A stretch of 15,617 bases of DNA. Origin: JAZDLO01 sp043801935. Lineage in GTDB: Bacteria > Actinomycetota > Thermoleophilia > RBG-16-64-13. The translations under genes and the position numbers were made by a program. This document shows, one piece after another, positions 5,651 through 13,358 of the stretch. The notes under the pieces are model-generated. The model saw nothing but the letters and a program-made list of their open reading frames with translations, searched no databases and had not been told where the DNA came from. The number at the start of each line of letters is the position of its first letter. Positions within the stretch are counted from its first letter, which is position 1. The stretch is taken from positions 1 to 15,617 of the forward strand of contig JAZDLO010000180.1 of the NCBI GenBank assembly GCA_043801935.1, written 5' to 3'.

Positions 5651-7555
5651 ATGCCGGCCCGCGCCGTCGGGGTAGCCGACACCACTCTCCGTTCCCTGAT
5701 CTACCTCGATCCGCCCGCGCACGCCACAGTAGGGAGGCTGATACCCACGCTCGTGGCTCTCGACCGCGCCGGGTTCCATGCCATCGACGTGTGGGGCGAC
5801 ATGCCCTTCGAGCATTCCCTCAGAGTGCTCAACGAGAGCCCATGGGAGAGGCTGCGAGCCGTATCCACCCACATCACGCGCACCCCGATCCAGATGGGTC
5901 TGCGAGGGACCAGCCTTGTCGGTTACCGGCCGTATCCCCCCGCGCTGGTGGACGAGTTCGTGAAGCAGGCCGTTGACTGCGGAGTGCGGTCATTCGTGGT
6001 CCAAGACGCCCTCAACGATCTGCGAAACCTCGAGATCGCGGCGAACGCCGTTAAGGCCACCGGAGCGGGCCTTTGTGTGGCATTAGTCCATGCCGCCGGC
6101 TCCGATGGGGCTCTCGAGAACACGGTGGCGATGGCCCAGAACGCCGCTCGGTTGGACCCAGACGCTCTCTGCCTCAAGACCGCCTCCGCCCTCGGACCGA
6201 ACGCCGGCCGAAAGGTGGTCAAGGCGCTTCGCGCGGCCGTATCTTGCCCCCTGCACGTGGACCTGGACAACGCCGGGGGGCTCGCCGCGATCGTCTCTGC
6301 TCTCTGCATCGAAGCCGGAGCTGAGGTGGTGTATGCGTCGGCCACCCCCTCGTGGATAGATCCCGCTGCCGTGCCGGTCACGGTCGTACTCGCCGCTCTC
6401 ATCGACGCCGGGATCGTGACCCCGGTCGATGCCGGAGCCGTGGCGGCTGTCGCCGATGCCCTAGCCTCGCTTACCGCGGCTACGGCAGGCTCCGCCGCTC
6501 TCATCCGTGCGTCGGAGCAGGTCGACTGGCGCGAGCGGTTGCAGGTTCCCGCAGCTGTCGCGCATCAGGTCGCCGAACGTTTGCACGAACAGGGGGCGCT
6601 GGAGCGCCTTCCCGAGGTAGTGGGTGAAATGCTGCGAGTGCGCGCGGAGATCGGCATGCCCACGCTGGCTCAGCCTCTAGCCCATGTGGCGGCCACGCAG
6701 GCCGTCTTGAATGTTCTGTACGGCCGGCGCTGGCAGGTGGTCCCCGACGAGATGAAGGCCTTTCTCCGCGGGGCGTTCGGTCGGCCCCCGACCCAGCCTG
6801 CAGAAGAGGTCCTAAGAATGGCCCTGGGCCACGGCGAAGATGAGGCCTCGGGCAGCGTCCCAGGGCCGTCCTTCAGCCAGGAACAGCTGCGGACCCGGCT
6901 GGATGGGCTCGCCGAGTCTTCTGAGGATCTTCTTCTCGAGGCGCTCGCTCCAGGGGAGGCTGCTAGATTCCTCGAGAGACGGCGGGCAGCTCGACGGGTC
7001 GACTCGCCGGCGCCGACTTTGACCGCCGAAGGGACCATCGCGGTCTGGGAAGATGAATGGCAAGACCTGGGACCGCAGAGGGTACGGGAGTTGATCTCTC
7101 TGCTCGAAGCGTCGAACGTAGACGAGTTGACCATCGAGAACAAGGGCACCCGCGTCAGCCTTCGCAAAGCCTCGCACGGTCCGGGCGAGGCGATGGCGGT
7201 TGGGGCCGGCCTGGGACCGGCGGGAGCCGGGCTTGCGCCCGAGACAGGACCTGGAACGCAGGCCGTCTACACGGCTCACCTTCTCTCGTCTTCGGCGGAC
7301 GAGGACGCGGTGAGACCGGTCCTCGCCTCCATGGTGGGCACCTTCCACAAGGGACCGTCCCCCGACGCCTCGGCCTACGTGCAGGTGGGCCAGCACGTCG
7401 AGAAAGGCGATGTTCTCTGCATCCTTGAGGCAATGAAGCTGATGAACGAAGTGATCGCCGAGGCTCCGGGGAGAGTCGCAGCCGTGCTCGCTGAGGAGGG
7501 GGATGCCGTCGAGTACGGACAGCCGCTCTTTCTCATCGAGCCTTCAGCCGGGTAG
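5651..7555 (+). CDS. degenerate pyruvate-carboxylase/OadA-type carboxyltransferase fused to acetyl-CoA carboxylase BCCP
   Basis: The 634-residue protein has three parts. Residues 1 to about 270 are a carboxyltransferase barrel (DTTLR, SPWERLRAV, LVGYRPY, DALNDLRN). About 290-465 is the conserved PYC/OADA C-terminal domain (EVVGEMLRVRAEIGMPTLAQ, TQAVLNVLYGR). About 475-634 is an AccB-type carrier: an N-terminal helix region (VRELISLLEASNVDELTIE), a Gly/Ala/Pro linker, and a biotinyl domain with the ACC 'thumb' SPDASAYVQVG and EAMKLMNE, biotin on K596. The barrel looks catalytically broken. RDAHQS becomes R14-S15-LIYL, the metal motif HTHDT becomes D204-L-D206-N-A, and GTSQP becomes SWIDP (234-238). 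K176, the usual carbamylated Lys, remains. It probably supplies BCCP to AccC; the barrel's role is unknown. ATG 5651 lies 6 bp after efp and has a weak ribosome binding site. accC follows after 8 bp. Confidence 0.88.
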   Translation: MPARAVGVADTTLRSLIYLDPPAHATVGRLIPTLVALDRAGFHAIDVWGDMPFEHSLRVLNESPWERLRAVSTHITRTPIQMGLRGTSLVGYRPYPPALVDEFVKQAVDCGVRSFVVQDALNDLRNLEIAANAVKATGAGLCVALVHAAGSDGALENTVAMAQNAARLDPDALCLKTASALGPNAGRKVVKALRAAVSCPLHVDLDNAGGLAAIVSALCIEAGAEVVYASATPSWIDPAAVPVTVVLAALIDAGIVTPVDAGAVAAVADALASLTAATAGSAALIRASEQVDWRERLQVPAAVAHQVAERLHEQGALERLPEVVGEMLRVRAEIGMPTLAQPLAHVAATQAVLNVLYGRRWQVVPDEMKAFLRGAFGRPPTQPAEEVLRMALGHGEDEASGSVPGPSFSQEQLRTRLDGLAESSEDLLLEALAPGEAARFLERRRAARRVDSPAPTLTAEGTIAVWEDEWQDLGPQRVRELISLLEASNVDELTIENKGTRVSLRKASHGPGEAMAVGAGLGPAGAGLAPETGPGTQAVYTAHLLSSSADEDAVRPVLASMVGTFHKGPSPDASAYVQVGQHVEKGDVLCILEAMKLMNEVIAEAPGRVAAVLAEEGDAVEYGQPLFLIEPSAG

Positions 7556-7563
7556 GAGGGAGC

Positions 7564-8919
7564 ATGTTCCGCCGCGTCCTGGTCGCCAACCGGGGGGAGA
7601 TCGCCCTGCGTGTGATGCGGGCCTGCCGGGAATTGGGCGTGGAGCCGGTGGCGGTGTATTCCGCGGCCGACGCCGACTGTCTGCATACTCTTCGGGCCGC
7701 GACCAAGGTCTGCATCGGCCCGCCTGACCCACGCAAGAGCTACCTGTCCATCCCCAACGTCATCGCCGCCGCCAAGAACACGGGGTGCGAGGCCGTACAC
7801 CCGGGATACGGCTTCCTGGCGGAGAACGCGGATTTCGCCGCGGCTTGCGCCGATAACGGCCTGGTGTTCATCGGACCGTCCCCGGAATCCATCCGACTTC
7901 TGGGCGATAAGGCGCTGGCCAAGAGCATAATGGCTGACGCAGGGCTGCCGATCGTCCCGGGGAGCGCCGGTGTGCTCGCGAGCGTCCAGGAAGCGACGGC
8001 CTGCGCGACCGATCTGGGCTATCCGGTGATGCTCAAGGCCTCAGCTGGGGGAGGGGGCCGAGGCATGCGCCTGGTCGAGGATCCCGCCGACCTTGAACGC
8101 CAGTACCTGGCGGCCTCCTCTGAGGCGGCTGCGTGCTTCGGCTGCGCCGACATGTATCTGGAGAGAGCGATCGTCGATCCCCATCACGTGGAAGTCCAGG
8201 TCTTGGGAGACGGCCGGGGCGAAGTCGCCAGCTTCGGGGAGCGCGACTGCTCCATCCAACGCAGGCACCAGAAAGTGCTTGAAGAGACGCCCTCGCCGCT
8301 CCTGGGAATCTCCACGCGCGAGATCATCCAAGAACTCGTGCAGCGAGCCTGCGCATCCATCCGCTATGCCAGCGCCGGCACCATAGAGTTCCTCGTGGAC
8401 GCCCAGCAGCGCTTCTACTTCATGGAGATGAACACGCGCGTGCAGGTGGAACACCCGGTGACCGAAGTGGTGAGCGGCGCGGATATCGTGCGCGAGCAGA
8501 TAAGGGTGGCATCGGGAGAGCGCATGGAGCTGACCGGACTGCAAGAGAGCAGCGGCCACGCCATCGAGTTCCGTATCAACGCCGAGGACCCACGCAAGGA
8601 CTTCCTTCCGCGAGCCGGCACCGTCACCAAGCTGATCCTGCCCGGAGGCCCGGGGGTGAGAATCGACACCCATCTGTACGAAGGCTATGCGGTGCCCCCT
8701 CACTATGACTCCCTGCTGGCCAAGGTGATCGTCTGGGATGCCGATCGGGAATCGTGCATAGCGCGCGGTATCCGCTGCCTGGATGAGTTCCAGCTCGAGG
8801 GTCTACCCACTACCCGTGACCTCCACCTTGATATACTTCGGCATCCGAGCTTCGTTGAAGGCAGGTATTCGACGGGGTTCCTCGATCAAGCTATGGGGGA
8901 GCTACAGGCTCTGTCCTAG
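7564..8919 (+). CDS. accC: acetyl-CoA carboxylase biotin carboxylase subunit
   Basis: Biotin carboxylase uses ATP and bicarbonate to carboxylate the biotin on BCCP, the first half of malonyl-CoA synthesis. The 451-residue protein begins FRRVLVANRGEIALR and contains the ATP-grasp glycine loop KASAGGGGRGMRLV (about 158-171), RDCSIQRRHQKVLEETPS, and YFMEMNTRVQVEHPVTE, whose E288, N290 and R292 fall exactly at Escherichia coli numbering. The C-terminal part (HAIEFRINAEDP, SLLAKVIVWDADR) is complete. Length equals that of stand-alone AccC, with no fused carrier. AGGAGGG at 7554-7560 overlaps the upstream stop and gives a strong, well-spaced ribosome binding site. The partner carrier is the fusion immediately upstream. 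No accA or accD for the acetyl-CoA carboxyltransferase lies in the window. Pyruvate or propionyl-CoA carboxylase use is an alternative. Confidence 0.94.
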   Translation: MFRRVLVANRGEIALRVMRACRELGVEPVAVYSAADADCLHTLRAATKVCIGPPDPRKSYLSIPNVIAAAKNTGCEAVHPGYGFLAENADFAAACADNGLVFIGPSPESIRLLGDKALAKSIMADAGLPIVPGSAGVLASVQEATACATDLGYPVMLKASAGGGGRGMRLVEDPADLERQYLAASSEAAACFGCADMYLERAIVDPHHVEVQVLGDGRGEVASFGERDCSIQRRHQKVLEETPSPLLGISTREIIQELVQRACASIRYASAGTIEFLVDAQQRFYFMEMNTRVQVEHPVTEVVSGADIVREQIRVASGERMELTGLQESSGHAIEFRINAEDPRKDFLPRAGTVTKLILPGGPGVRIDTHLYEGYAVPPHYDSLLAKVIVWDADRESCIARGIRCLDEFQLEGLPTTRDLHLDILRHPSFVEGRYSTGFLDQAMGELQALS

Positions 8920-8940
8920 AAGGAAGGCGCGAGGCTTGTC

Positions 8941-9243
8941 ATGACCGAGTACCTGATTGCCACCTCCGTCCTCGAAGCCATTGTCCGTGGTTCGCTGGAG
9001 AACGATGGCCGCCTACGGATCCATTCGCTGTTGCCTCTCGTTCAGACTCACCCCGTAGAGGTGAAGGTCAGCGGTCAGGAGTGCCACGTCACCGTGCACT
9101 TGGACGCTCGCCTGGGTGAATACCTGCCCGCTCTGGCCACTGGGGTCCGCCAGAGGATAGCCGAAGCTCTTGGCCAGATGACCGGCCTGGCCGTCAAAGG
9201 GGTCGATGTCGTGTTCAGCGGCGTGTTCCCGGCAGGCGCCTGA
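8941..9243 (+). CDS. Asp23/Gls24 family protein (YqhY-like)
   Basis: This 100-residue protein fits the small Asp23/Gls24 (DUF322) family in size, alternating strand-helix pattern and the central segment PVEVKVSGQECHVTVHLDARLG followed by an amphipathic helix (GVRQRIAEALGQMTG) and VKGVDVVFSGV. No signal peptide or membrane helix is visible. The position between accC and nusB is that of Bacillus subtilis yqhY, whose loss is known to select for mutations in acetyl-CoA carboxylase genes, so a role in adjusting that enzyme is plausible here. A ribosome binding site, AGAAGGAAGG, lies in the 21-bp gap. It is divergent enough that the family call rests partly on location. Biochemical function is unknown. 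Confidence 0.75.
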   Translation: MTEYLIATSVLEAIVRGSLENDGRLRIHSLLPLVQTHPVEVKVSGQECHVTVHLDARLGEYLPALATGVRQRIAEALGQMTGLAVKGVDVVFSGVFPAGA

Positions 9244-9255
9244 TCTTCACGTATC

Positions 9256-9702
9256 GTGTCTGCGGGTCGTAGAAGCGCACGGCGTCAAGCCGTCTTTGTC
9301 CTCTATCAGATGGATCTGTTGAAGCTCGCCCCTGGAGCGGCGTTCCAGAGGACCGACCGTGCGGATCTCGACCCCTACGCACGCGGCCTGGTTTTGGGGG
9401 TGGCCGGAGAGCTGCCGGCGATCGACGTGATCCTTCAGCGGCACGTGACCGGGTGGAGCCTGGATCGCCTGGGCACTTTGGAACGCTCGATCCTGCGCCT
9501 GGCGGCGTATGAGCTGCTATGGGAGGCGGAGGTACCAGAAGCGGTCGCCATCGACGAGGCGGTAGAGTTGGCCAAGCGGTTCTGCTCCGACGAGGCCGGC
9601 GCGCTCGTCAACGGCATCCTGGGTTCCATTGCGGTCTACGAGAAGGAGCAGATTCGAGAGATCCGCAGGGGCCAAGAGAACGGTTCCAAGGTGACCACGT
9701 GA
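9256..9702 (+). CDS. nusB: transcription antitermination factor NusB
   Basis: NusB, with NusE (ribosomal protein S10), binds boxA RNA to prevent early termination of ribosomal RNA transcripts. The 148-residue, all-helical protein has the Arg-rich N-terminal SARRQAVFVLYQMD region, LGTLERSILRLAAYELL, and the C-terminal signature AIDEAVELAKRFCSDEAGALVNGILG. The start is GTG 9256, 12 bp after the asp23 stop and in the same frame as that gene. No Shine-Dalgarno sequence is visible before it, so initiation may depend on coupling with asp23 translation. The stop overlaps the dxs start as GTGA. A slightly longer charged tail (KEQIREIRRGQENGSKVTT) follows the family core. Confidence 0.93.
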   Translation: MSAGRRSARRQAVFVLYQMDLLKLAPGAAFQRTDRADLDPYARGLVLGVAGELPAIDVILQRHVTGWSLDRLGTLERSILRLAAYELLWEAEVPEAVAIDEAVELAKRFCSDEAGALVNGILGSIAVYEKEQIREIRRGQENGSKVTT

Positions 9703-11645
9703 GCGAAGTAAGGTTCATCGATGGGCTGGAACTTCCCGCGGCGCTTCGCACCCTTGAGCCTGCCGCACTGCGGCGCGTAGCCGCCGAGGTGAGGGAAGAG
9801 ATCATCGTCACGATCTCCTGCAATGGCGGTCATCTGGGCGCGAGCTTGGGAGCGGTCGAGTTGGCTATCGCCCTGCACGCCGAGCTGCAGACCCCGAGAG
9901 ACGCCATCATCTGGGATGTCGGGCACCAGTCGTACGCTCACAAACTGCTCACCGGCAGGCTCGGCGCCTTCCGCTCGATCCGCACATACGGCGGGCTTTC
10001 CGGATTCCCCTGCCGGGGCGAGAGCCCGTTCGACGCCTATGGCACCGGGCACAGCAGCACCTCGGTCAGTGCCGCCGTAGGCATGGTGGAAGGCAGGCTG
10101 CGGGGCGGGGATGGACCGGGCGGCTTGCTCGAGACCGAGAGTGGAAAAGCAGCCGGCGCCGGTCCCGGGCGGGTGGTCGCGGTCATCGGCGATGGGGCTC
10201 TGACGGGAGGCATGGCGTACGAAGCCCTCAATCACGCCGGGCATCTCGGCACTCCGCTATTGGTGGTCTTGAACGACAACGCCATGTCCATCGAACGCAA
10301 CGTGGGCGCCATGAGCACCTACCTCTCCCGGCTGCGCATCGACCCCACGCTGTATCGGTTCCGTCGAGACATCGAAAAGCGGCTGCAGCGCCTGCCGGGG
10401 GTAGGCGAGCGGGTGGCGGCGGTCGGCGAGCAGGTGAAAGACGGTATCAAGGCCGCCATAGTGCCGGGAATGCTGTTCGAAGAGCTCGGCTTCACATACG
10501 TGGGCGTGATCGATGGCCATGATATCGAAGCTCTCCGCGCGAGCATCAGGGGATCGCTCGCGGTGGAGGGTCCTGTCTTACTTCACTGCCGCACCGTGAA
10601 GGGGAAGGGATATGCGCCGGCCGAGCGACAGCCCGGTCGCTACCATGGGACCCCGCGGTTTTCGGTTCCCACGGGCCAGAGTCTCGACCCGGAGGGTCCC
10701 ACCACGTTCACCCGGGCTTTCGGCGAGGCCCTGGTCGAGTTGGCCCAGGCCGATGACCGAGTGATCGGTATCACCGCCGCCATGGCAGGCGGCACGGGAC
10801 TCGATCTACTCAAGGAGGCCATGCCCGACCGGTTCTTCGACGTGGGTATCGCCGAAGCTCATGCCGTCGGCTTTGCCGCCGGCTTGGCGGCGACGGGCAA
10901 ACGTCCTGTGGTGGCGATCTACTCCACGTTCCTGCAGAGGGCCTACGATCAGATCATCCATGACGTATGTCTACAAGGCCTCCCGGTGGTCTTTGCCGTC
11001 GATCGCGCCGGCCTGGTGGGAGAAGATGGGCCCACTCATCACGGCGCGTTCGACCTCTCCTTCCTGAGGATCGTACCCGGGCTGACCGTCTTCGTGCCGA
11101 AGGACGAGGCCGAACTGCAACGCCTGCTGGCCACCGCGCTTCGTCTCGAGGGGCCGTCCGTCATACGCTATCCCCGATCGGCCGGACTGGGAGTGCCGCT
11201 CGAGCGGCCCATCCTTCCCCTCGAGGGGCCCTGGGTGGAACTGCTGTGCGAGGGACCTGACGTGCTCATCTTGAGCCTGGGGCCGGGAGTCGGGTTGGCG
11301 TTGGAGGCGGCCGAACGCCTTTCCCCCGAGGGCATCCACGCGTCGGTGGCCAGCGTCAGGCGGCTCCACCCGCTGGACGTCGATCTCCTTTGCCCGCTGA
11401 TTATGGCCCATCGCGCCGTGATCACCGTGGAAGACAACGCCCTGGCCGGGGGCTTTGGCTCCGCCATAGTGGAACTGATGGCAGACAAGCTTATATACCG
11501 GCCGATCGAGCGCATCGGTCTGCCCGACGCGTTCGTGGGACAGGGACCGCTGAAGGTGCTCCGGCGCGACGTAGGCCTTACCGGCGAAGCGGTCGCAGCC
11601 GCCGCCAAGCGGCTCCTCGGACCCGTGGCCGCTTGCGGGAGCTGA
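9699..11645 (+). CDS. dxs: 1-deoxy-D-xylulose-5-phosphate synthase
   Basis: Dxs (EC 2.2.1.7) condenses pyruvate with glyceraldehyde-3-phosphate using thiamine diphosphate, the entry to the MEP isoprenoid pathway. The 648-residue protein has GHLGASLG (H45), WDVGHQSYAHKLLTGR, the thiamine-Mg motif GDGALTGGM (D165) with the matching NDNAMSIERN, KGKGYAPAE, the catalytic Glu E386 in DVGIAEAHAVGFAAG, and VGEDGPTHHGAFD. The frame is open back to 9519, but GTG 9699 begins the homologous region, overlaps the nusB stop as GTGA and gives normal length. A Gly-rich stretch of about 15 extra residues sits just before the GDG motif (roughly residues 134-158), probably a surface loop. The enzyme otherwise looks intact. 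Confidence 0.95.
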   Translation: MSEVRFIDGLELPAALRTLEPAALRRVAAEVREEIIVTISCNGGHLGASLGAVELAIALHAELQTPRDAIIWDVGHQSYAHKLLTGRLGAFRSIRTYGGLSGFPCRGESPFDAYGTGHSSTSVSAAVGMVEGRLRGGDGPGGLLETESGKAAGAGPGRVVAVIGDGALTGGMAYEALNHAGHLGTPLLVVLNDNAMSIERNVGAMSTYLSRLRIDPTLYRFRRDIEKRLQRLPGVGERVAAVGEQVKDGIKAAIVPGMLFEELGFTYVGVIDGHDIEALRASIRGSLAVEGPVLLHCRTVKGKGYAPAERQPGRYHGTPRFSVPTGQSLDPEGPTTFTRAFGEALVELAQADDRVIGITAAMAGGTGLDLLKEAMPDRFFDVGIAEAHAVGFAAGLAATGKRPVVAIYSTFLQRAYDQIIHDVCLQGLPVVFAVDRAGLVGEDGPTHHGAFDLSFLRIVPGLTVFVPKDEAELQRLLATALRLEGPSVIRYPRSAGLGVPLERPILPLEGPWVELLCEGPDVLILSLGPGVGLALEAAERLSPEGIHASVASVRRLHPLDVDLLCPLIMAHRAVITVEDNALAGGFGSAIVELMADKLIYRPIERIGLPDAFVGQGPLKVLRRDVGLTGEAVAAAAKRLLGPVAACGS

Positions 11646-11650
11646 GCGGC

Positions 11651-12484
11651 GTGGCCCGGAGCGCCCGCGTGCGCCTGGACGAACTGGTAGTGACTCGAGG
11701 ACTGGCGCCCAGTCGAAGCGCGGCTCGCGGACTCATCATGGCCGGTCTGGTGCGGGTAGCCGGAACGGTCAGCGACAAAGCGGGAACGCCGGTATCCGTT
11801 GACGCGGACATCTCGCTCAAAGACAGACCTCGTTTCGTTTCCCGGGCAGGGGAGAAGTTGGCCCACGCACTGGAGGTCTTCGGGCTCGATGTCACCGGTT
11901 TCTGCGCTCTTGATGTGGGCGCATCCACCGGAGGCTTCGTCGACTGCCTCCTGCAGTCGGGAGTGGAGAAGGTCATCGCCGTGGATGTTGGTCAGGGGCA
12001 GCTGGACCGTCGACTTCGCCTGGATCCACGGGTGTACCCTCTCGACCGGGTCAACGCTCGCTACTTGGTTTGCGACCAGCTGCCGTTCCGGCCCGAACTG
12101 CTCACCATGGACCTCTCGTTCATCTCCGTGTCCAAGGTGTTGCCCGCGGTCGTCGCCTGTATGGCGCCGGCCTTTCAAGGGCTGGTCCTGATCAAGCCCC
12201 AGTTCGAGGCGGGGCCCCGCCTGGTCGGTAAGGGAGGCATAGTGCGGGACCCCGACGTGCACCATCAGGTGCTCGTCGAACGAGGGCGTTTCGTCGTCGA
12301 GGAGCTTGACGCCGATCTTCTTGGCATATGCAGGTCGGGTCTCCCGGGCGCCGACGGGAACGAGGAGTTCTTCTTTCATATCGCGCGCGGTGGAGAAAAG
12401 GGTGCTGGACTTGATACGCTGGAGCCGCTCGTGCACGAGGTTCTCGCCCGAGCCGAGCGCGTCAAGGGAACGGTGGAGACATGA
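11651..12484 (+). CDS. tlyA: TlyA family rRNA 2'-O-methyltransferase (S4 domain + FtsJ-like)
   Basis: TlyA proteins methylate ribose 2'-hydroxyls of ribosomal RNA (in mycobacteria C1409 of 16S and C1920 of 23S, affecting capreomycin sensitivity). The 277-residue product has an S4 RNA-binding domain at about residues 1-62 (VRLDELVVTRGLAPSRSAAR, IMAGLVRVAG) and an FtsJ-like Rossmann domain with the S-adenosylmethionine motif LDVGASTGGF (87-96), KVIAVDVGQGQLD, MDLSFIS, LVLIKPQFEAG and NEEFFFHI, which carry the K-D-K-E type catalytic set. The start is GTG 11651, with GGGAG at 11637-11641; the downstream GTG 11669 is possible but poorly placed. It follows dxs by 5 bp and overlaps nadK by 4 bp. Whether it targets one or both rRNAs cannot be told here. 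Confidence 0.93.
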   Translation: MARSARVRLDELVVTRGLAPSRSAARGLIMAGLVRVAGTVSDKAGTPVSVDADISLKDRPRFVSRAGEKLAHALEVFGLDVTGFCALDVGASTGGFVDCLLQSGVEKVIAVDVGQGQLDRRLRLDPRVYPLDRVNARYLVCDQLPFRPELLTMDLSFISVSKVLPAVVACMAPAFQGLVLIKPQFEAGPRLVGKGGIVRDPDVHHQVLVERGRFVVEELDADLLGICRSGLPGADGNEEFFFHIARGGEKGAGLDTLEPLVHEVLARAERVKGTVET

Positions 12485-13341
12485 AGCCCGACATCAAACG
12501 AGTGGTCATCCTAACGCATGGCGATCCGTCCGTGGCGACCGACGCCCTGCGGGAGTCACTCGCGCTGTTGCGGCAGCGGTCTATCGACGTGCTGCTACCC
12601 GCCTCGGAGTGGGATAAGCACAGTGGCCTCCTCGCGAGCGGGGGCGGAGCGGTTGTGACGACGGATCCGCAGGAACTGGATGGAGTGGGGCTCTGCCTGG
12701 TGCTCGGCGGAGACGGCACGATGCTGCGAGGTTTCCATCTGACTCGCGGCCATCACATCCCTGTGGCCGGAGTCAATCTGGGCAGGGTCGGCTTTCTCAC
12801 CACCATTCGCAGCGACGATCTGGGACCGGGTCTCGGACGGCTGCTCGATGGGGAGTTCGTCGAATACCCCCTGCTCGGCTTGGAAGCTGAATTAGCCGAC
12901 TCCTTGTTTCGAGCCACGAACGACGTAGTCGTCAGCAAAGGGGACCGCTCGCGCGCCTCCAGCCTCGCCCTGACCATCAACGGGGTGACGCTGTTCGAAG
13001 TCCTGTGTGATGGAGTGGTCGTCGGCACGCCGGCCGGCTCTTCCGCCTACAGTCTGGCTGCCGGTGGACCGCTTCTGGGGATCTCTGTGGACGCATATGT
13101 CATCAGCCTGGTGGCTCCGCACGCCGTGGGAGTACGCCCGGTCGTAGCGGCGCCCCAAGACCTGCTGGAGATCATCAACACCGCGGGCGATGCCGACTGC
13201 TACGTCGACATCGACGGGGAAAGGCTGGCCACGCTCACGCCGGGAGCCACTCTGCGGGTCAAGGCCAGTCAGGCGATCACCTCCCTTGCCCTCCTGGAGG
13301 GCGACAGCCTTTACCACCACTTCCGCGACCGACTGCTGTAG
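12481..13341 (+). CDS. nadK: NAD kinase
   Basis: NAD kinase (EC 2.7.1.23; also ppnK) phosphorylates NAD to NADP. The 286-residue protein has the diagnostic GGDGT at residues 76-80, GVNLGRVGFLTT, CDGVVVGTPAGSSAYSLAAGG (substrate and phosphate-donor site) and APHAVGVRPVV. Length is normal for bacterial NadK. The ATG overlaps the tlyA stop as ATGA, so the two are translationally coupled; the tlyA-nadK-recN order is shared with mycobacteria. The phosphate donor (ATP or polyphosphate) cannot be decided from the sequence. Confidence 0.95.
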   Translation: MKPDIKRVVILTHGDPSVATDALRESLALLRQRSIDVLLPASEWDKHSGLLASGGGAVVTTDPQELDGVGLCLVLGGDGTMLRGFHLTRGHHIPVAGVNLGRVGFLTTIRSDDLGPGLGRLLDGEFVEYPLLGLEAELADSLFRATNDVVVSKGDRSRASSLALTINGVTLFEVLCDGVVVGTPAGSSAYSLAAGGPLLGISVDAYVISLVAPHAVGVRPVVAAPQDLLEIINTAGDADCYVDIDGERLATLTPGATLRVKASQAITSLALLEGDSLYHHFRDRLL

Positions 13342-13358
13342 GGCACGAGGGGACCCGG

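Noticed and set aside
5651..6460. Barrel as a homocitrate synthase or HMG-CoA lyase relative
   Set aside because: The following region matches the PYC/OADA conserved domain and motifs such as LVGYRPY and DALNDLRN, which belong to biotin-dependent carboxyltransferases.
9519..9698. N-terminal extension of dxs upstream of GTG 9699
   Set aside because: The extension lies inside nusB, is Gly/Arg-rich and has no Dxs homology. GTG 9699 overlaps the nusB stop in the usual coupled manner.
11168..12436. 422-codon minus-strand frame across dxs and tlyA
   Set aside because: It covers two well-supported genes on the other strand and shows no domain or plausible ribosome binding site.
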